Origin: FEN-1219 sp963817615
GTDB lineage: Bacteria > Pseudomonadota > Gammaproteobacteria > Steroidobacterales > Rariloculaceae
Direction: 5' to 3'
DNA: 64,000 nucleotides
Assembly: GCA_963817615.1 (NCBI GenBank)
Contig: CAWFPH010000002.1
Span: 1,798,001 to 1,862,000 of the forward strand
Made by a program: the position numbers and the translations under genes. This document shows positions 35,409 to 44,682 of this stretch, in pieces. The notes beneath the pieces were generated by a model. It did not search any database. It had not been told where the DNA came from and was given only the letters and a program-made list of their open reading frames with translations. Within the stretch, counting starts at the first letter, position 1, and each line of letters opens with the position of its first letter.

Positions 35409-35411
35409 AGC

Positions 35412-35431
35412 GGCGGCGCGCGTACGCCGCC
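35412..35431 (+). terminator. Hairpin after the molybdoenzyme gene
   Basis: GGCGGCG, six bases, CGCCGCC, beginning 4 bases after the stop. No T-tract, so support is limited. Confidence 0.35.
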
Positions 35432-35492
35432 CGGTACGCGCTGCGCCGCGTTCGCGGTAGACTCGCGCGGCACGCCGGTTTCGCTTGCACCG

Positions 35493-36488
35493 ATGAGGAT
35501 CTTGCCGATGGTCGTCCGAACGCTACGCATGCTCATGGTCTGCTTGAGCCTGCTGCCGCCGAGCCTGGCGCTCGCACAGGCGACGCCGGTCGTGCGGCTG
35601 CAGAATCTCGCGCACGCGGTCACGAGCCTCGACAAGACGCTGCCGTTTTACCGCGATGCTCTCGGCTTTACGGTGAACGGCGATCCGCTCGCGCGCCAGC
35701 CGCAGCCGCTCGACGAGCTGAGCTCGAAGTTCACGGGCACGAGCGGGATGAGCTTCCGCGCCGCCTCGTTCAAGATTCCGAATGCGGAGTTCGGCTTCGA
35801 GCTCACCGAGTTCACGGGCGGCCCCCGCGATGCCCGCGAACCGAATGTTCAAGACATCGGTGCGGCGATGCTCGTGCTGCGCGTGCGCGATCTCGCTGCG
35901 ACGCTCCACAACGCCCTCGCGGCCGGTGCGACGGCCGTCACCGTGGGCGGCGCGCCGCTCGGCAACGAGTTCGTCGTGCGCGACCCCGACGGCTTCTTCA
36001 TCGAGCTGCAACAGCCCGCGACGCCGCCGGCGGCGGGCGCCGGCGACATCCTAGGCGCTTCGATCAACCTCTCGGTGGCCGACGCGGAGAAGTCCGTCGA
36101 GTTTTTGCGCAACGCGATCGGCTTCGAGGCACGGCCGGTTTCGCCGGTCGCTTCCAATCCGACGGTGCTGCAGCTGCTCGGGCTCAAGTCGGCCGAGTGG
36201 CGTATCGCGCACGGCCACATTCCGGGCACGACGGCCGATTTCGGGCTCATCGAGTATCGCGGCCTGCCGCGCGCAAAGTTCTCGCGCGGCGCGAAGGACC
36301 CGGGCTCGCCCGCATTCACGATGGTCGTCGGCGACGTCGCGAGCGCGACGGACCGCTGGATCGAGTCCGGCGGTGTCGTGGCGTCCACGGGCGGCAAGCC
36401 GGTCTTGCGTCCGAACGGGGCGGGCAACGTGTTCGTGAAGGACGTCGACGGGTTCACGTGGGAGCTGATTCAGCGCGCGTCGCAATGA
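35493..36488 (+). CDS. Secreted VOC (glyoxalase/bleomycin-resistance fold) protein, two domains
   Basis: A 331-residue protein with a signal peptide (MLMVCLSLLPPSLALAQ) and two VOC modules. Module one begins VRLQNLAHAVTSLDKTLPFYRDALGF and ends FVVRDPDGFFIELQQ; module two runs from INLSVADAEKSVEFLRNAIGF to VFVKDVDGFTWELIQ. Metal-ligand positions are only partly kept (H in LAHAV, E in IELQQ and WELIQ). Export is unusual for this fold. Function unknown. Confidence 0.8.
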   Translation: MRILPMVVRTLRMLMVCLSLLPPSLALAQATPVVRLQNLAHAVTSLDKTLPFYRDALGFTVNGDPLARQPQPLDELSSKFTGTSGMSFRAASFKIPNAEFGFELTEFTGGPRDAREPNVQDIGAAMLVLRVRDLAATLHNALAAGATAVTVGGAPLGNEFVVRDPDGFFIELQQPATPPAAGAGDILGASINLSVADAEKSVEFLRNAIGFEARPVSPVASNPTVLQLLGLKSAEWRIAHGHIPGTTADFGLIEYRGLPRAKFSRGAKDPGSPAFTMVVGDVASATDRWIESGGVVASTGGKPVLRPNGAGNVFVKDVDGFTWELIQRASQ

Positions 36489-36563
36489 GGAGCTGACGCG
36501 GCGCGCGTCGCGAGCACCTTGCAACAGGCAACCTTCGGCTTGGAGACCACGAAGGAGAGCACC

Positions 36564-37586
36564 ATGAACGTCACCGCCATCTATGGAGCCGCGTTCGCCA
36601 CCGTCGCGCTCTGTGCAGGCACTGCGCGCGCCGCGGATTGCGACCGCGCCTGCCTCGAAGGTTTCGTCGATCGCTACCTCGACGCCGTGGTCGCGGATCA
36701 GCCGAGCGCCGTGCCGCTCGCGCCGAACGTGCGCTTCACGGAGGATGGGCAGCGGCTCCTGATCGGCGATGGCCTCTGGAACACGCTGCGGGCGAAGGGG
36801 CGCTACCGGCTGTTCGTGACGGACGTGCCGGCCGGCCAGGTCGCGTTCTTCGGCACGATCGAGGAGGACCATCGCGATCCGAGCCAGGGCACGCCCGCGG
36901 CGATCGCGTTGCGCCTCAAGGTCAGCAATCTCGAGATCACCGAGATCGAGCAGATCGTGATCCGCGACGAGAACGCCGCGAAGCGGATCGATGCGCTCGG
37001 CGCGCCGAACCCGGTCTACCTTAAAGCCGTTCCGCAGAACGAGCGCATGTCGCGCGCGGATTTGATCGCGACCGCGAACAAGTATTTCTCGGGCATGCAG
37101 CAGAACAACGGCAAGGGCGACTATCCGTTCGCGCCGGACTGCAATCGCATCGAGAATGGCGGCCAGGCCACGAACGTGCCGACGCCGCCAGGCGAGACGC
37201 GGCCCGATCCGAAGACCGCAACCGGCTACTCGAGCCAATGGACCTGCCTCGAGCAATTCAGGTCCGGGCTCCTGCACTTCGTGAATCGGATCCGGGACCG
37301 GCGTTACGTCGCGGTGGATCAGGAGCGCGGCATCGTGTTCGCGTTCGCGTTCTTCGACCACTCGGGCGGCGCGACGCGCACGTTCACGTTGCCCGACGGT
37401 CGGACCGTGACGGCCGGTCCGGTGCAGCCGTGGACCTGGGAAATCGCCGAGTTGTTCAAGGTCGAGAAGGGCCAGATCCACAAGATCGAGGCGCTGCTGC
37501 ATCGCGTGCCGTACGGCATGACCTCGGGTTGGAGCACATGGACGCAGGGCATGTCGGACGCGGCCCGCGACGTCACGATGGAGTGA
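36564..37586 (+). CDS. Secreted protein of unknown function
   Basis: A 340-residue protein with a signal peptide (IYGAAFATVALCAGTARA) and a GAAGGAG-type ribosome site. Cys residues near the mature N-terminus (DCDRACLEGF) may form a disulfide. The first part (VDRYLDAVVADQPSAVPLAPNVRFTE) and the later FEVEKGQI-like end (IAELFKVEKGQIHKIEAL) are reminiscent of SnoaL/NTF2-like folds, perhaps in two copies, but I do not recognise a named family with certainty. It follows the VOC gene by 75 bases and could be co-transcribed. Confidence 0.7.
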   Translation: MNVTAIYGAAFATVALCAGTARAADCDRACLEGFVDRYLDAVVADQPSAVPLAPNVRFTEDGQRLLIGDGLWNTLRAKGRYRLFVTDVPAGQVAFFGTIEEDHRDPSQGTPAAIALRLKVSNLEITEIEQIVIRDENAAKRIDALGAPNPVYLKAVPQNERMSRADLIATANKYFSGMQQNNGKGDYPFAPDCNRIENGGQATNVPTPPGETRPDPKTATGYSSQWTCLEQFRSGLLHFVNRIRDRRYVAVDQERGIVFAFAFFDHSGGATRTFTLPDGRTVTAGPVQPWTWEIAELFKVEKGQIHKIEALLHRVPYGMTSGWSTWTQGMSDAARDVTME

Positions 37587-37971
37587 CAGCGGTTTGCGAT
37601 CTGCGCGAGAGCCCGGCAACGAGGAGAGTGGCAAAGGTCTCACCGGCGCCGAGCGCAAGGCGGTCGAGAATGCGGCGCTGCGCTCGCCCGCTGCTCGCGC
37701 TCGCGCCGTTTGCGCATCGTGGAATTCGGATTCACGAAATTGCATGCGTGTGCGACGCATCGGACGCGGCGCGAGGCCGAACCGTGGCATGCGATATGCC
37801 GCCCTCGGCGAACAGCCGTGTAGGAGATCGAAGGGCGCGCCACCCCCAAATGCGCGCCAAACGGACCACGGGCCCCTAGAGGCGAAATCGGCGCCGCCCC
37901 TCGCGGCGCGCGGCGATTGAACTTAGTATCTGCGCTCGGCGGGCGTCGCCGTCCGAAATCCGGAGTCGAGC
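37587..37971. other. Intergenic region, no supportable gene
   Basis: A 385-base gap between the secreted protein and the ABC ATPase gene. It contains only a short dyad, GGCAT-N5-ATGCC at 37786-37800, and a GGAG ribosome site near 37961. No coding frame with family-like character, RNA gene or repeat was seen. Confidence 0.5.
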
Positions 37972-38703
37972 GTGATCGAAGTCGCCGGCCTGACGAAGCT
38001 GTACGGTGAGTTTGCTGCCGTGCGCGACTTGTCGTTCACCGTGCAGCCGGGCACCGTCTTGGGCCTCGTCGGGCCGAACGGCGCGGGCAAGACGACGACG
38101 CTGCGCAGCATCGCGGGCATCATTCCGCCGAGCGCGGGCCGCGTGAGCATCGCGGGCCACGATCTCGCGACCGATCCGCTCGGCGCCAAGCGCGCGCTTG
38201 CGTTCTTCCCCGACGAGCCGCGACTGTTCGACTACCTCACGGTCGGCCAGCATCTAACGTTCGTGGCGCGCATCTACGGCGTCGAGAATCACGCCGCGGT
38301 CGCGCAGCCGTTGCTCGACGAATTCGAGATCGCGGACCGGTCGGACCACCTGCCGGCGCAGCTGTCGCGCGGTATGAAGCAGAAGCTCGCGATCGCGTGC
38401 GGGCTGCTGCACTCGCCTCGCGTGCTGTTCTTCGACGAGCCGCTCACGGGACTCGACCCGCTCGGCATCCGCCGCATGAAGAACTCGATCGTGCAGCGCG
38501 CGCGTGCGGGCGCGGCGATCGTGCTGAGCTCGCATCTGCTGCACCTGCTCGAGGAGGTGTGCTCACACGTGCTGATACTGAAGCGCGGGGCGAAGATCGC
38601 GGACGGCACGCTGACCGACGTCGCCGCGCAGTTCAGCAATGGTGAAGCCGGCGTGAGCCTCGAGGAGGTGTTCATTCGCGCGACGGGCGGTACCGAGCAG
38701 TGA
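37972..38703 (+). CDS. ABC transporter ATP-binding protein
   Basis: A 243-residue ATPase with Walker A GPNGAGKTT, signature QLSRGMKQKLAIACG, Walker B VLFFDEPLTGLDP and an H-loop in LSSHLLH. GTG start with GGAG 8 bases upstream. It belongs to the CcmA/NatA-like group that pairs with ABC-2 type permeases; the next gene, overlapping as GTGA, encodes the membrane partner. Substrate unknown. Confidence 0.9.
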   Translation: MIEVAGLTKLYGEFAAVRDLSFTVQPGTVLGLVGPNGAGKTTTLRSIAGIIPPSAGRVSIAGHDLATDPLGAKRALAFFPDEPRLFDYLTVGQHLTFVARIYGVENHAAVAQPLLDEFEIADRSDHLPAQLSRGMKQKLAIACGLLHSPRVLFFDEPLTGLDPLGIRRMKNSIVQRARAGAAIVLSSHLLHLLEEVCSHVLILKRGAKIADGTLTDVAAQFSNGEAGVSLEEVFIRATGGTEQ

Positions 38704-40469
38704 GCGCCGGCAGCGCTGCCGGCGCACTGCTCTATTTGCGCGCGATGTCGCTGCGCAACCTCGTGGTCTCGCGCGTCTTGCGCATGAAGCAGCCGAAGTA
38801 CCTGATCGGCGCAGTCGTCGGCGTCGCGTACCTCTATGGCGTCGCGCTGCGCCGCATGACCGCGAGTCGGCCGCGGGGCGGGGGGCTCGCGCAGTCGCTT
38901 CCGGTCGAGTACTTGCCGACCATCGCGTCGGTCGGTGCGCTGCTCGTCATGGCCTTCGTCGTGTTCGATTGGGCGTGGCCGAGATCGCGCGCTGCGCTGA
39001 CGTTCAGCGAGGCGGAGATTGCGTTCTTGTTCCCCGCGCCGGTCGAGCGAAGGACGCTGATTCACTACCGCTGGATCAACACGCAGCTCCGCATTTTGTT
39101 CACCTCCGCCATCCTCGCGCTGTTGTCCGCAGGCTGGGGCTTCGTGCCGGGCAACGCGGCCATTCGTCTCGTCGGCTGGTGGCTCATCCTGTCGACGCTC
39201 GATCTGCACGCGGTGGCCTCTTCCTTCGCGATCACGCGGCTGCTCGACCGAGGCATCACGTCGTTGCGGCGCAGCCTGATCACGCTCGCGATCGCGGCCG
39301 CGCTCCTGATTGTCGCGCTCGTTGCAACCGGGCGCGCGCTGCATGCGCCCGGGGCGGAAGACCTCGCGGGGCCGGCGACGCTCGGCCGCTATTTCGCGTC
39401 GCTGCTGTCGACGCGGCCGCTGTCGTGGCTGTTGCTGCCGGCGAAATGGGTGGTGCAGCCGTTGCTCGCGGCCGATGCGCGCGGATTCATGCTGGCGCTC
39501 GGGCCGGCCGCGCTCGTCTATGCGGTGCACTACGCGTGGGTGCTGCGCGCCGAGGTTGCGTTCGAGGAAGCGTCGATCGCGAAAGCGGAGCAGCGCGCGG
39601 CGCGGCGAAATGCGGCTCGGCGCGACGGGACCTGGCGGATCGGCCGCTCGGAGCGCAAGGCGCAACGCGCGCCCTTCGAGTTGGCCGCGCTCGGCCGGCC
39701 CGAGCTCGCATTCCTGTGGAAGAACCTGCTGTCGTCGGCCCCATATTTGCGGCTCCGAACGGCCATCGTCGCCGCGATTGTCGTGCTGATCGTTTGCAGT
39801 GGGCTGGCGAGAGCCGATGTCGAGCCGTTGCCGGCCCTCGTCGGCATGTTGGCGCTCGTGGGCGCGGGCTACACGCTGGTCTTCGGGCCGATGATCGCGC
39901 GCCAGGATTTGCGCGCCGACCTGCCGAACGCCGATCTGCTCAAGACGTATCCGCTGCGCGGTTGGCAGATCGTGCTCGGCGAGGTGCTCACGCCGATCGC
40001 AATCGTCACGGCATTGCTCTGGCTATTCCTGCTCGCCGCCGCGTTGACGTTTCATCCGCCGCGCGTGAGCCTGTGGTCGACCGGCGTGCAGGCCGCCGCC
40101 GCGGTGGGTGCCGGCGTGCTGCTGCCTTTCCTGTGCGCGATCGAGGTGCTCGTGATGAACAGCGCCGTGCTGCTGTTCCCGGCATGGGTGGCGCGCGGCG
40201 CGGAGCGTCCCTCCGGCATCGACGTGCTCGGCCAACGCATCTTCTTCGTGGCCGGACTGTTCCTCACGGTGGCCGCGGCCCTTTTGCCGGCCGCCGTTGC
40301 GGCCGCGCTGGTCTTCCTCGTCGCGTGGTGGTTTCTAGGCGGGCTCCTCGCCGCGGTCCTGGCCGTCGTCGCGGCGCTCGTTGCGCTGATCATGGAGATT
40401 GCGCTCGTGGTCGTCTGGCTCGGACGGCGCTTCGAGCGCTTCGACTTGTCGGCGGAGCTCAAGCCATAG
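38700..40469 (+). CDS. Membrane subunit of ABC exporter
   Basis: A 589-residue membrane protein with roughly 12 hydrophobic helices, first near TIASVGALLVMAFVVFDWAW and many in the C-terminal third (FLTVAAALLPAAVAAALVFLVAWWFLGG in part). The segment AEIAFLFPAPVERRTLIHYR, where the text matches the FLFPAPVsRr pattern of large ABC exporter permeases, supports the call. GTG start overlapping the ATPase stop. The pair forms a likely exporter. Confidence 0.8.
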   Translation: MSAGSAAGALLYLRAMSLRNLVVSRVLRMKQPKYLIGAVVGVAYLYGVALRRMTASRPRGGGLAQSLPVEYLPTIASVGALLVMAFVVFDWAWPRSRAALTFSEAEIAFLFPAPVERRTLIHYRWINTQLRILFTSAILALLSAGWGFVPGNAAIRLVGWWLILSTLDLHAVASSFAITRLLDRGITSLRRSLITLAIAAALLIVALVATGRALHAPGAEDLAGPATLGRYFASLLSTRPLSWLLLPAKWVVQPLLAADARGFMLALGPAALVYAVHYAWVLRAEVAFEEASIAKAEQRAARRNAARRDGTWRIGRSERKAQRAPFELAALGRPELAFLWKNLLSSAPYLRLRTAIVAAIVVLIVCSGLARADVEPLPALVGMLALVGAGYTLVFGPMIARQDLRADLPNADLLKTYPLRGWQIVLGEVLTPIAIVTALLWLFLLAAALTFHPPRVSLWSTGVQAAAAVGAGVLLPFLCAIEVLVMNSAVLLFPAWVARGAERPSGIDVLGQRIFFVAGLFLTVAAALLPAAVAAALVFLVAWWFLGGLLAAVLAVVAALVALIMEIALVVVWLGRRFERFDLSAELKP

Positions 40470-40621
40470 CCGCTCTCCGCCGCCGACGACGGTGGCCGCG
40501 TCGCGGGTCTTCGGACGTGCGCTTGCTGCGGAACCGTCCGGCGGGCGCGCGGTCACCTTTCTCATCGGCCGCGCCGGCGGCGCAACGCGAGCCCGAGTGT
40601 CCAAAGCGCAGGAGGTGACTC

Positions 40622-41005
40622 ATGAGCAAATCCCCCGGCCACGAGAAGTGGCCCGACCACAAGGTGATCGAGCATCCGGTGGACCGCCGCATCCAGGTGA
40701 CCGTCAACGGCGAGGTCGTGGCGGATTCGACCCACGTGATCAAGCTCGAAGAGACCCAGCACCCGGCGCGATACTACTTTCCGCGTTCCGACGTGCGGAT
40801 GGACAGGCTCGAGCGCTCGGCCACCACGAGCGAGTGCCCGTTCAAGGGCACGGCCCGTTACTTCGACTTGAAGGCCGACGGCAAGACGCTGCACGACGCG
40901 GTGTGGAGCTACGAGGAGCCGTACGACGAGCACCCGGGGTTGAAGGATCGACTGGCGTTCTACGACGACAAGATCACCGAGATCGAGGTCGCGCCCAAGC
41001 CGTGA
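40622..41005 (+). CDS. DUF427 family protein
   Basis: A 127-residue protein with a near-ideal AGGAGGTGACTC leader before the ATG. HPVDRRIQVTVNGEVVADST, YYFPRSDVRMDRLERS, CPFKGTARYFDLKADG and WSYEEPYDEHPGLKDRLAFY are DUF427 hallmarks. The family is widespread and structurally a small beta-tent fold; its function is not settled. Monocistronic in appearance. Confidence 0.9.
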   Translation: MSKSPGHEKWPDHKVIEHPVDRRIQVTVNGEVVADSTHVIKLEETQHPARYYFPRSDVRMDRLERSATTSECPFKGTARYFDLKADGKTLHDAVWSYEEPYDEHPGLKDRLAFYDDKITEIEVAPKP

Positions 41006-41107
41006 GCGGCTTTCCGGCCGCCCGCTCGACCCGCACGGCGGCAGGCGTTGTGCTCGGCCGGCGGGTCTGCGAATAATAGGTCGGCACCCGCCTGGGGGAG
41101 GGCGATC

Positions 41108-42679
41108 ATGAAACATTGGCTTCGCGCTGCATGCGTCGCGGCGGCGGTTTGCACTTGGGCGTTGCCCGCAATGGCCGACATCACGACCGCCCGGGTGACG
41201 GGCGGCCAAATCCAGGGCCTCGTGGCCGACGGCATCGCCGCTTTCAAGGGCATACCGTTCGCGGCGCCGCCGGTCGGTGCGCTGCGGTGGAAGAAGCCGC
41301 AGCCGGTCGTCGCATGGGCCGGCGTGAAGAAGACCACGGCGTTTGCGCCGGCCTGCATGCAGGCCGAGCAGTTGCTCACGTTCATCGGCGCGCCGGGCGG
41401 CGCGAGCGAGGACTGCCTCTATCTGAACGTCTGGACGCCGGCGAAGGCGGCGACCGAGCGGCTACCGGTGATGGTCTGGATCTACGGGGGCGGCTTCGCG
41501 GGCGGCGCGACGAGCTCGGCAACCTACGACGGCACGCGGCTCGCCCAGAAGGGCGTCGTGCTCGTGAGCGTTGCGTATCGGCTCGGCCCATTCGGCTTTC
41601 TCGCCCACCCGGAGCTCAGCCGAGAGAGCGGCAAGGGCTCGGGCAACTACGGCCTGCAAGACATGATCGCGGGTCTCCAATGGGTCAAGGCGAATATCGC
41701 GGCGTTCGGCGGCAATCCGGCGAACGTGACGATCTTCGGCGAGTCGGCCGGCGGCATCGCGGTCAGCATGCTCGCGGCCTCGCCGGCCGCGAAGGGCCTG
41801 TTCCACCGCGCGATCTCCGAGAGCGGCGGCTCGTTCGCGCCGCTGCGCGTGGACGGCGAGGCCGGCGAGAACGTGCCGTCGCTCGCGACCGCCGAAGCGT
41901 TCGGCCGCGGGTTCCTGACGAAGCTCGGCGCCGCGACGATCGCCGCCGCGCGCGCGCTGTCGGCTGAGCAGATCCAAAAGACGCTGCCGCCGGGCCTCGG
42001 CGGCGGCTTCTGGCCCGTCGCCGACGGCGACGTGCTGCCGGGCGATCAGTACGAGCTCTACAGCAAAGGTCCGTTCAACGACACGCCCGTGCTGATCGGC
42101 ACGAATTCCGACGAGGGTGCCTCGTTCGTCCGCGGGCCCGTCACCCCGGCTGCGTTCGAGCAGCAGGTGCGCGAGGGTTACGGCGAGCGCGCGGGCGCCG
42201 TGCTCGCGGCCTATCCGCACGCGAGCGACGACGAAGCGACGCAGTCCGCGCGCGATCTCGCTCGCGATTCGCTGTTTGCATGGAGCACCTGGACGTGGGC
42301 GCGGCTGCAAACGCAGCGCGGCAAGGGCAAGGCCTACGTCTACTATTACGACCATCGCATGCCGCAGACGCCGCACGGCGCGCAGCACGCGGCCGAGCTC
42401 GGCTACGTGTTCCGCACGCTCGACGCGCGCGGCGGCAAGCCGCTTCCCGAGGACCTCGCGATGTCGGACCTCGTGAGCAGCTATTGGACCAATTTCGCGA
42501 AGACCGGCGACCCGAACGGCGCGGGCTTGCCGCCGTGGCCCGCGTTCGCCTCCGGCGCCGAGCAGGTCATGGTCTTCGACAAGGCCTCGAGTGCTCGGCC
42601 GCTGCCGAACGACAAGCAGCTGCATGCGCTCGACGATTACTTCGCCTATCGGCGCTCGCAGCGGGCGAAGGCGCATTGA
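41108..42679 (+). CDS. Secreted type B carboxylesterase (PnbA-like)
   Basis: A 523-residue alpha/beta hydrolase with a signal peptide (AACVAAAVCTWALPAMA). SEDCLYLNVWTP, the oxyanion-hole GGGFAGG and the nucleophile elbow TIFGESAGG are all present; the acid follows in TNSDEGASF and the catalytic His in PQTPHGAQHAAELGYVF. Hydrolyses carboxylic esters in the periplasm or outside; physiological substrate unknown. The ATG at 41108 was chosen for the intact signal peptide and GGGGAGG ribosome site. Confidence 0.9.
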   Translation: MKHWLRAACVAAAVCTWALPAMADITTARVTGGQIQGLVADGIAAFKGIPFAAPPVGALRWKKPQPVVAWAGVKKTTAFAPACMQAEQLLTFIGAPGGASEDCLYLNVWTPAKAATERLPVMVWIYGGGFAGGATSSATYDGTRLAQKGVVLVSVAYRLGPFGFLAHPELSRESGKGSGNYGLQDMIAGLQWVKANIAAFGGNPANVTIFGESAGGIAVSMLAASPAAKGLFHRAISESGGSFAPLRVDGEAGENVPSLATAEAFGRGFLTKLGAATIAAARALSAEQIQKTLPPGLGGGFWPVADGDVLPGDQYELYSKGPFNDTPVLIGTNSDEGASFVRGPVTPAAFEQQVREGYGERAGAVLAAYPHASDDEATQSARDLARDSLFAWSTWTWARLQTQRGKGKAYVYYYDHRMPQTPHGAQHAAELGYVFRTLDARGGKPLPEDLAMSDLVSSYWTNFAKTGDPNGAGLPPWPAFASGAEQVMVFDKASSARPLPNDKQLHALDDYFAYRRSQRAKAH

Positions 42680-42701
42680 GCGTTCGGACGACGGCCGCAG
42701 C

Positions 42702-43802
42702 ATGACGGGCGAGCTTGCGCTGGCCGCGGAGCACGACGCCGCAGGACGCCACGACGACGCAATCAACGCGCTCGCGCTCGCAACGCAGCGCGGCGATCTC
42801 GAGGCGACGGTCGCGCTCGCGCGGCGCCTGCTGATAGGCGACCGCGCGCCGTATCTGCCGAAGGAGGCCGTGCGGTTCCTGCTCGACGCGGTGAACGCGG
42901 GCAGCGCCGCCGCGGCCGAGCGGCTCGCGCCGCTGGCGGCGCTCGGCGCGCACGTCGAGCAGAGCTGGGGCGACGCGCTTCGCTTGCTCGTGCGCGCGGC
43001 CGATCTCGGCTCGGAGAACGCCCGCGGCCAGCTACGTACGCTCGCGGGGCGCGGCGACGCCGCGCCCGGGGCAGAGCACGCCGCTGTGGCCGAGCCCGCG
43101 TTCGGCGAGTCCGCGCCGCGCGACGATTGGTCCCGGCTTGCGCAGAGCATCGATCTGCGCGCCTGGCTCACGGCGCCGCCCGGCACGACGCTCAACGAGC
43201 TGCCGGTCGTGCGCCAGGTGACGGAGCTCGCGAGCGATGCCGTGTGCCGGTGGCTGAAGCGGCGCACCGAGGGCAAGCTGCGCCGTGCGCTGATCTACGA
43301 CCCGGTGCAAGGCGGCGACGTGAGCGACCACATGCGCAGCAACAGCATCGTCGCGTTCGATCTCGCCGATCTCGACTTCGTGCAGGTCCTGCTGCAGCAC
43401 CGCATGGCCGTGGCCTGCGGACTGCCCGTGGCGAATGCCGAGGGGCCGACCATCATGCATTACGCGGTCGGCGAAGAGATCACGAATCACTACGACTTCG
43501 TGAACGTGCAGATGCCGAACTACGACGACCTGATCAAACAGCGCGGCGAACGCCTGATCACGTTCCTCTTGTACTTGAACGACGACTACGAGGGCGGCGA
43601 GACGGATTTTCCGAAGGTCGGCATGCGCCACAAGGGACGCCGCGGCGACGGCCTGTTTTTCGCGAACGCGTTGCCGACCGGCGGCCCCGATTTCCGGATG
43701 GTTCACGCCGGATTGCCGCCGACTCGCGGCGAGAAGTGGATCGTCTCGCAATTCTTCCGCAGCCGCGTCGCGCTCAATGCGCGCGCCGAAGCAGCCGGCT
43801 GA
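42702..43802 (+). CDS. 2OG-Fe(II) oxygenase, prolyl-4-hydroxylase-like, with Sel1-like N-terminus
   Basis: A 366-residue protein. The first ~120 residues form short helical repeats of Sel1/TPR type (ALALATQRGDLEATVALARRLL, RLLVRAADLGSENARGQL). The C-terminal P4Hc domain has the Fe ligands HYD in EEITNHYDFVN and the distal His in FRMVHAGLP, with Lys in GEKWIVSQFF for 2-oxoglutarate. It should hydroxylate a protein or peptide substrate. It lies 22 bases after the esterase and may share its transcript. Confidence 0.85.
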   Translation: MTGELALAAEHDAAGRHDDAINALALATQRGDLEATVALARRLLIGDRAPYLPKEAVRFLLDAVNAGSAAAAERLAPLAALGAHVEQSWGDALRLLVRAADLGSENARGQLRTLAGRGDAAPGAEHAAVAEPAFGESAPRDDWSRLAQSIDLRAWLTAPPGTTLNELPVVRQVTELASDAVCRWLKRRTEGKLRRALIYDPVQGGDVSDHMRSNSIVAFDLADLDFVQVLLQHRMAVACGLPVANAEGPTIMHYAVGEEITNHYDFVNVQMPNYDDLIKQRGERLITFLLYLNDDYEGGETDFPKVGMRHKGRRGDGLFFANALPTGGPDFRMVHAGLPPTRGEKWIVSQFFRSRVALNARAEAAG

Positions 43803-43815
43803 GCGCGGCTCGCCG

Positions 43816-44649
43816 CTAACCGAACGCGATGTCGACCGTGTCCGCGATCGGTCGGTAGCCGAGCTTCTCGGCGATCGCGCCGGCGGCCTTGTTCGCCGGA
43901 TCCGCGTACAGATACAAGTCGCGCACGCCGCGCTCCTGCAGCACGCGCCCGAGCGCCGCGATCGCGGCCTTGCCGTAGCCCCGGCCGCGCGACGGCAGCG
44001 GCGTGTAGAGCACGCCGATCGCGGCCCCCGTCGCCGTGTGGCGGATCGGAGCGGCCAGCGCGCGCGGCTCGCCGTCGTCCCAGAGATAGAGCTGGCGTGC
44101 GCGCAGCAGCTCGAGAAAGAAAGTCGCGTCGAGATGTTTCACGCCGGCCTCGCGAATGAACGCGGCGCCCCAGGCGTGGGTCAGCGCCGCATCGCCGTCG
44201 GTCGCGATTCGCAGGCGGCCCGCCGGTGCGTTCGCGGGCTCGGCCGGCATGCCGAGCGCATACAGCCGGTGAGCCGCGTCGATTTTCCAGCGCAGATCGC
44301 GCGCCTCGGCCCACGCGGCCGCGAACCGGCTCGCGGTCGGCTCGGGTCCGCTCACGCCCGGCAGCTGCGCATAGACTTCGTCGACGCTCGCGATGAGGGG
44401 CGCGAGCGCCTGATCCGGCAGCGCGGTCACGCCGAGCAGGTAAGGCGGCGTGCGAAACGCGCATCCCAAGAGCTCGCCTTGCTCCTCGATCGTCGCCCAA
44501 TAGACCGGCTTCTGGTAGCGCGAGTCGTCGGTGCGCGCGTGTCGAGCGCTCGCGAGTGCCACGCCGTTCTCCATCTCGGACGCGGAGAGCCAGGTTTCCG
44601 CGCGCTCGAGAAACGCGCGCGCGTCGGCGTGGCAGCGAACTTCGAGCAT
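43816..44649 (-). CDS. GNAT family N-acetyltransferase (paralogue of 8049-8882)
   Basis: A 277-residue acetyltransferase with the same two-part layout as 8049-8882: VYWATIEEQGELLGCAFRTPP, LPGVSGPEPTASRFAAAW, then VLYTPLPSRGRGYGKAAIAAL for acetyl-CoA binding and AEKLGYRPIADTVDIAFG at the end. The N-terminal part is conserved between the two, so it is a real domain of this subfamily rather than linker. Substrate unknown. Convergent with the oxygenase gene. Confidence 0.86.
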   Translation of the reverse strand: MLEVRCHADARAFLERAETWLSASEMENGVALASARHARTDDSRYQKPVYWATIEEQGELLGCAFRTPPYLLGVTALPDQALAPLIASVDEVYAQLPGVSGPEPTASRFAAAWAEARDLRWKIDAAHRLYALGMPAEPANAPAGRLRIATDGDAALTHAWGAAFIREAGVKHLDATFFLELLRARQLYLWDDGEPRALAAPIRHTATGAAIGVLYTPLPSRGRGYGKAAIAALGRVLQERGVRDLYLYADPANKAAGAIAEKLGYRPIADTVDIAFG

Positions 44650-44682
44650 CGACGATGACTCCCTCGATCGTGGGCAGGCGCG

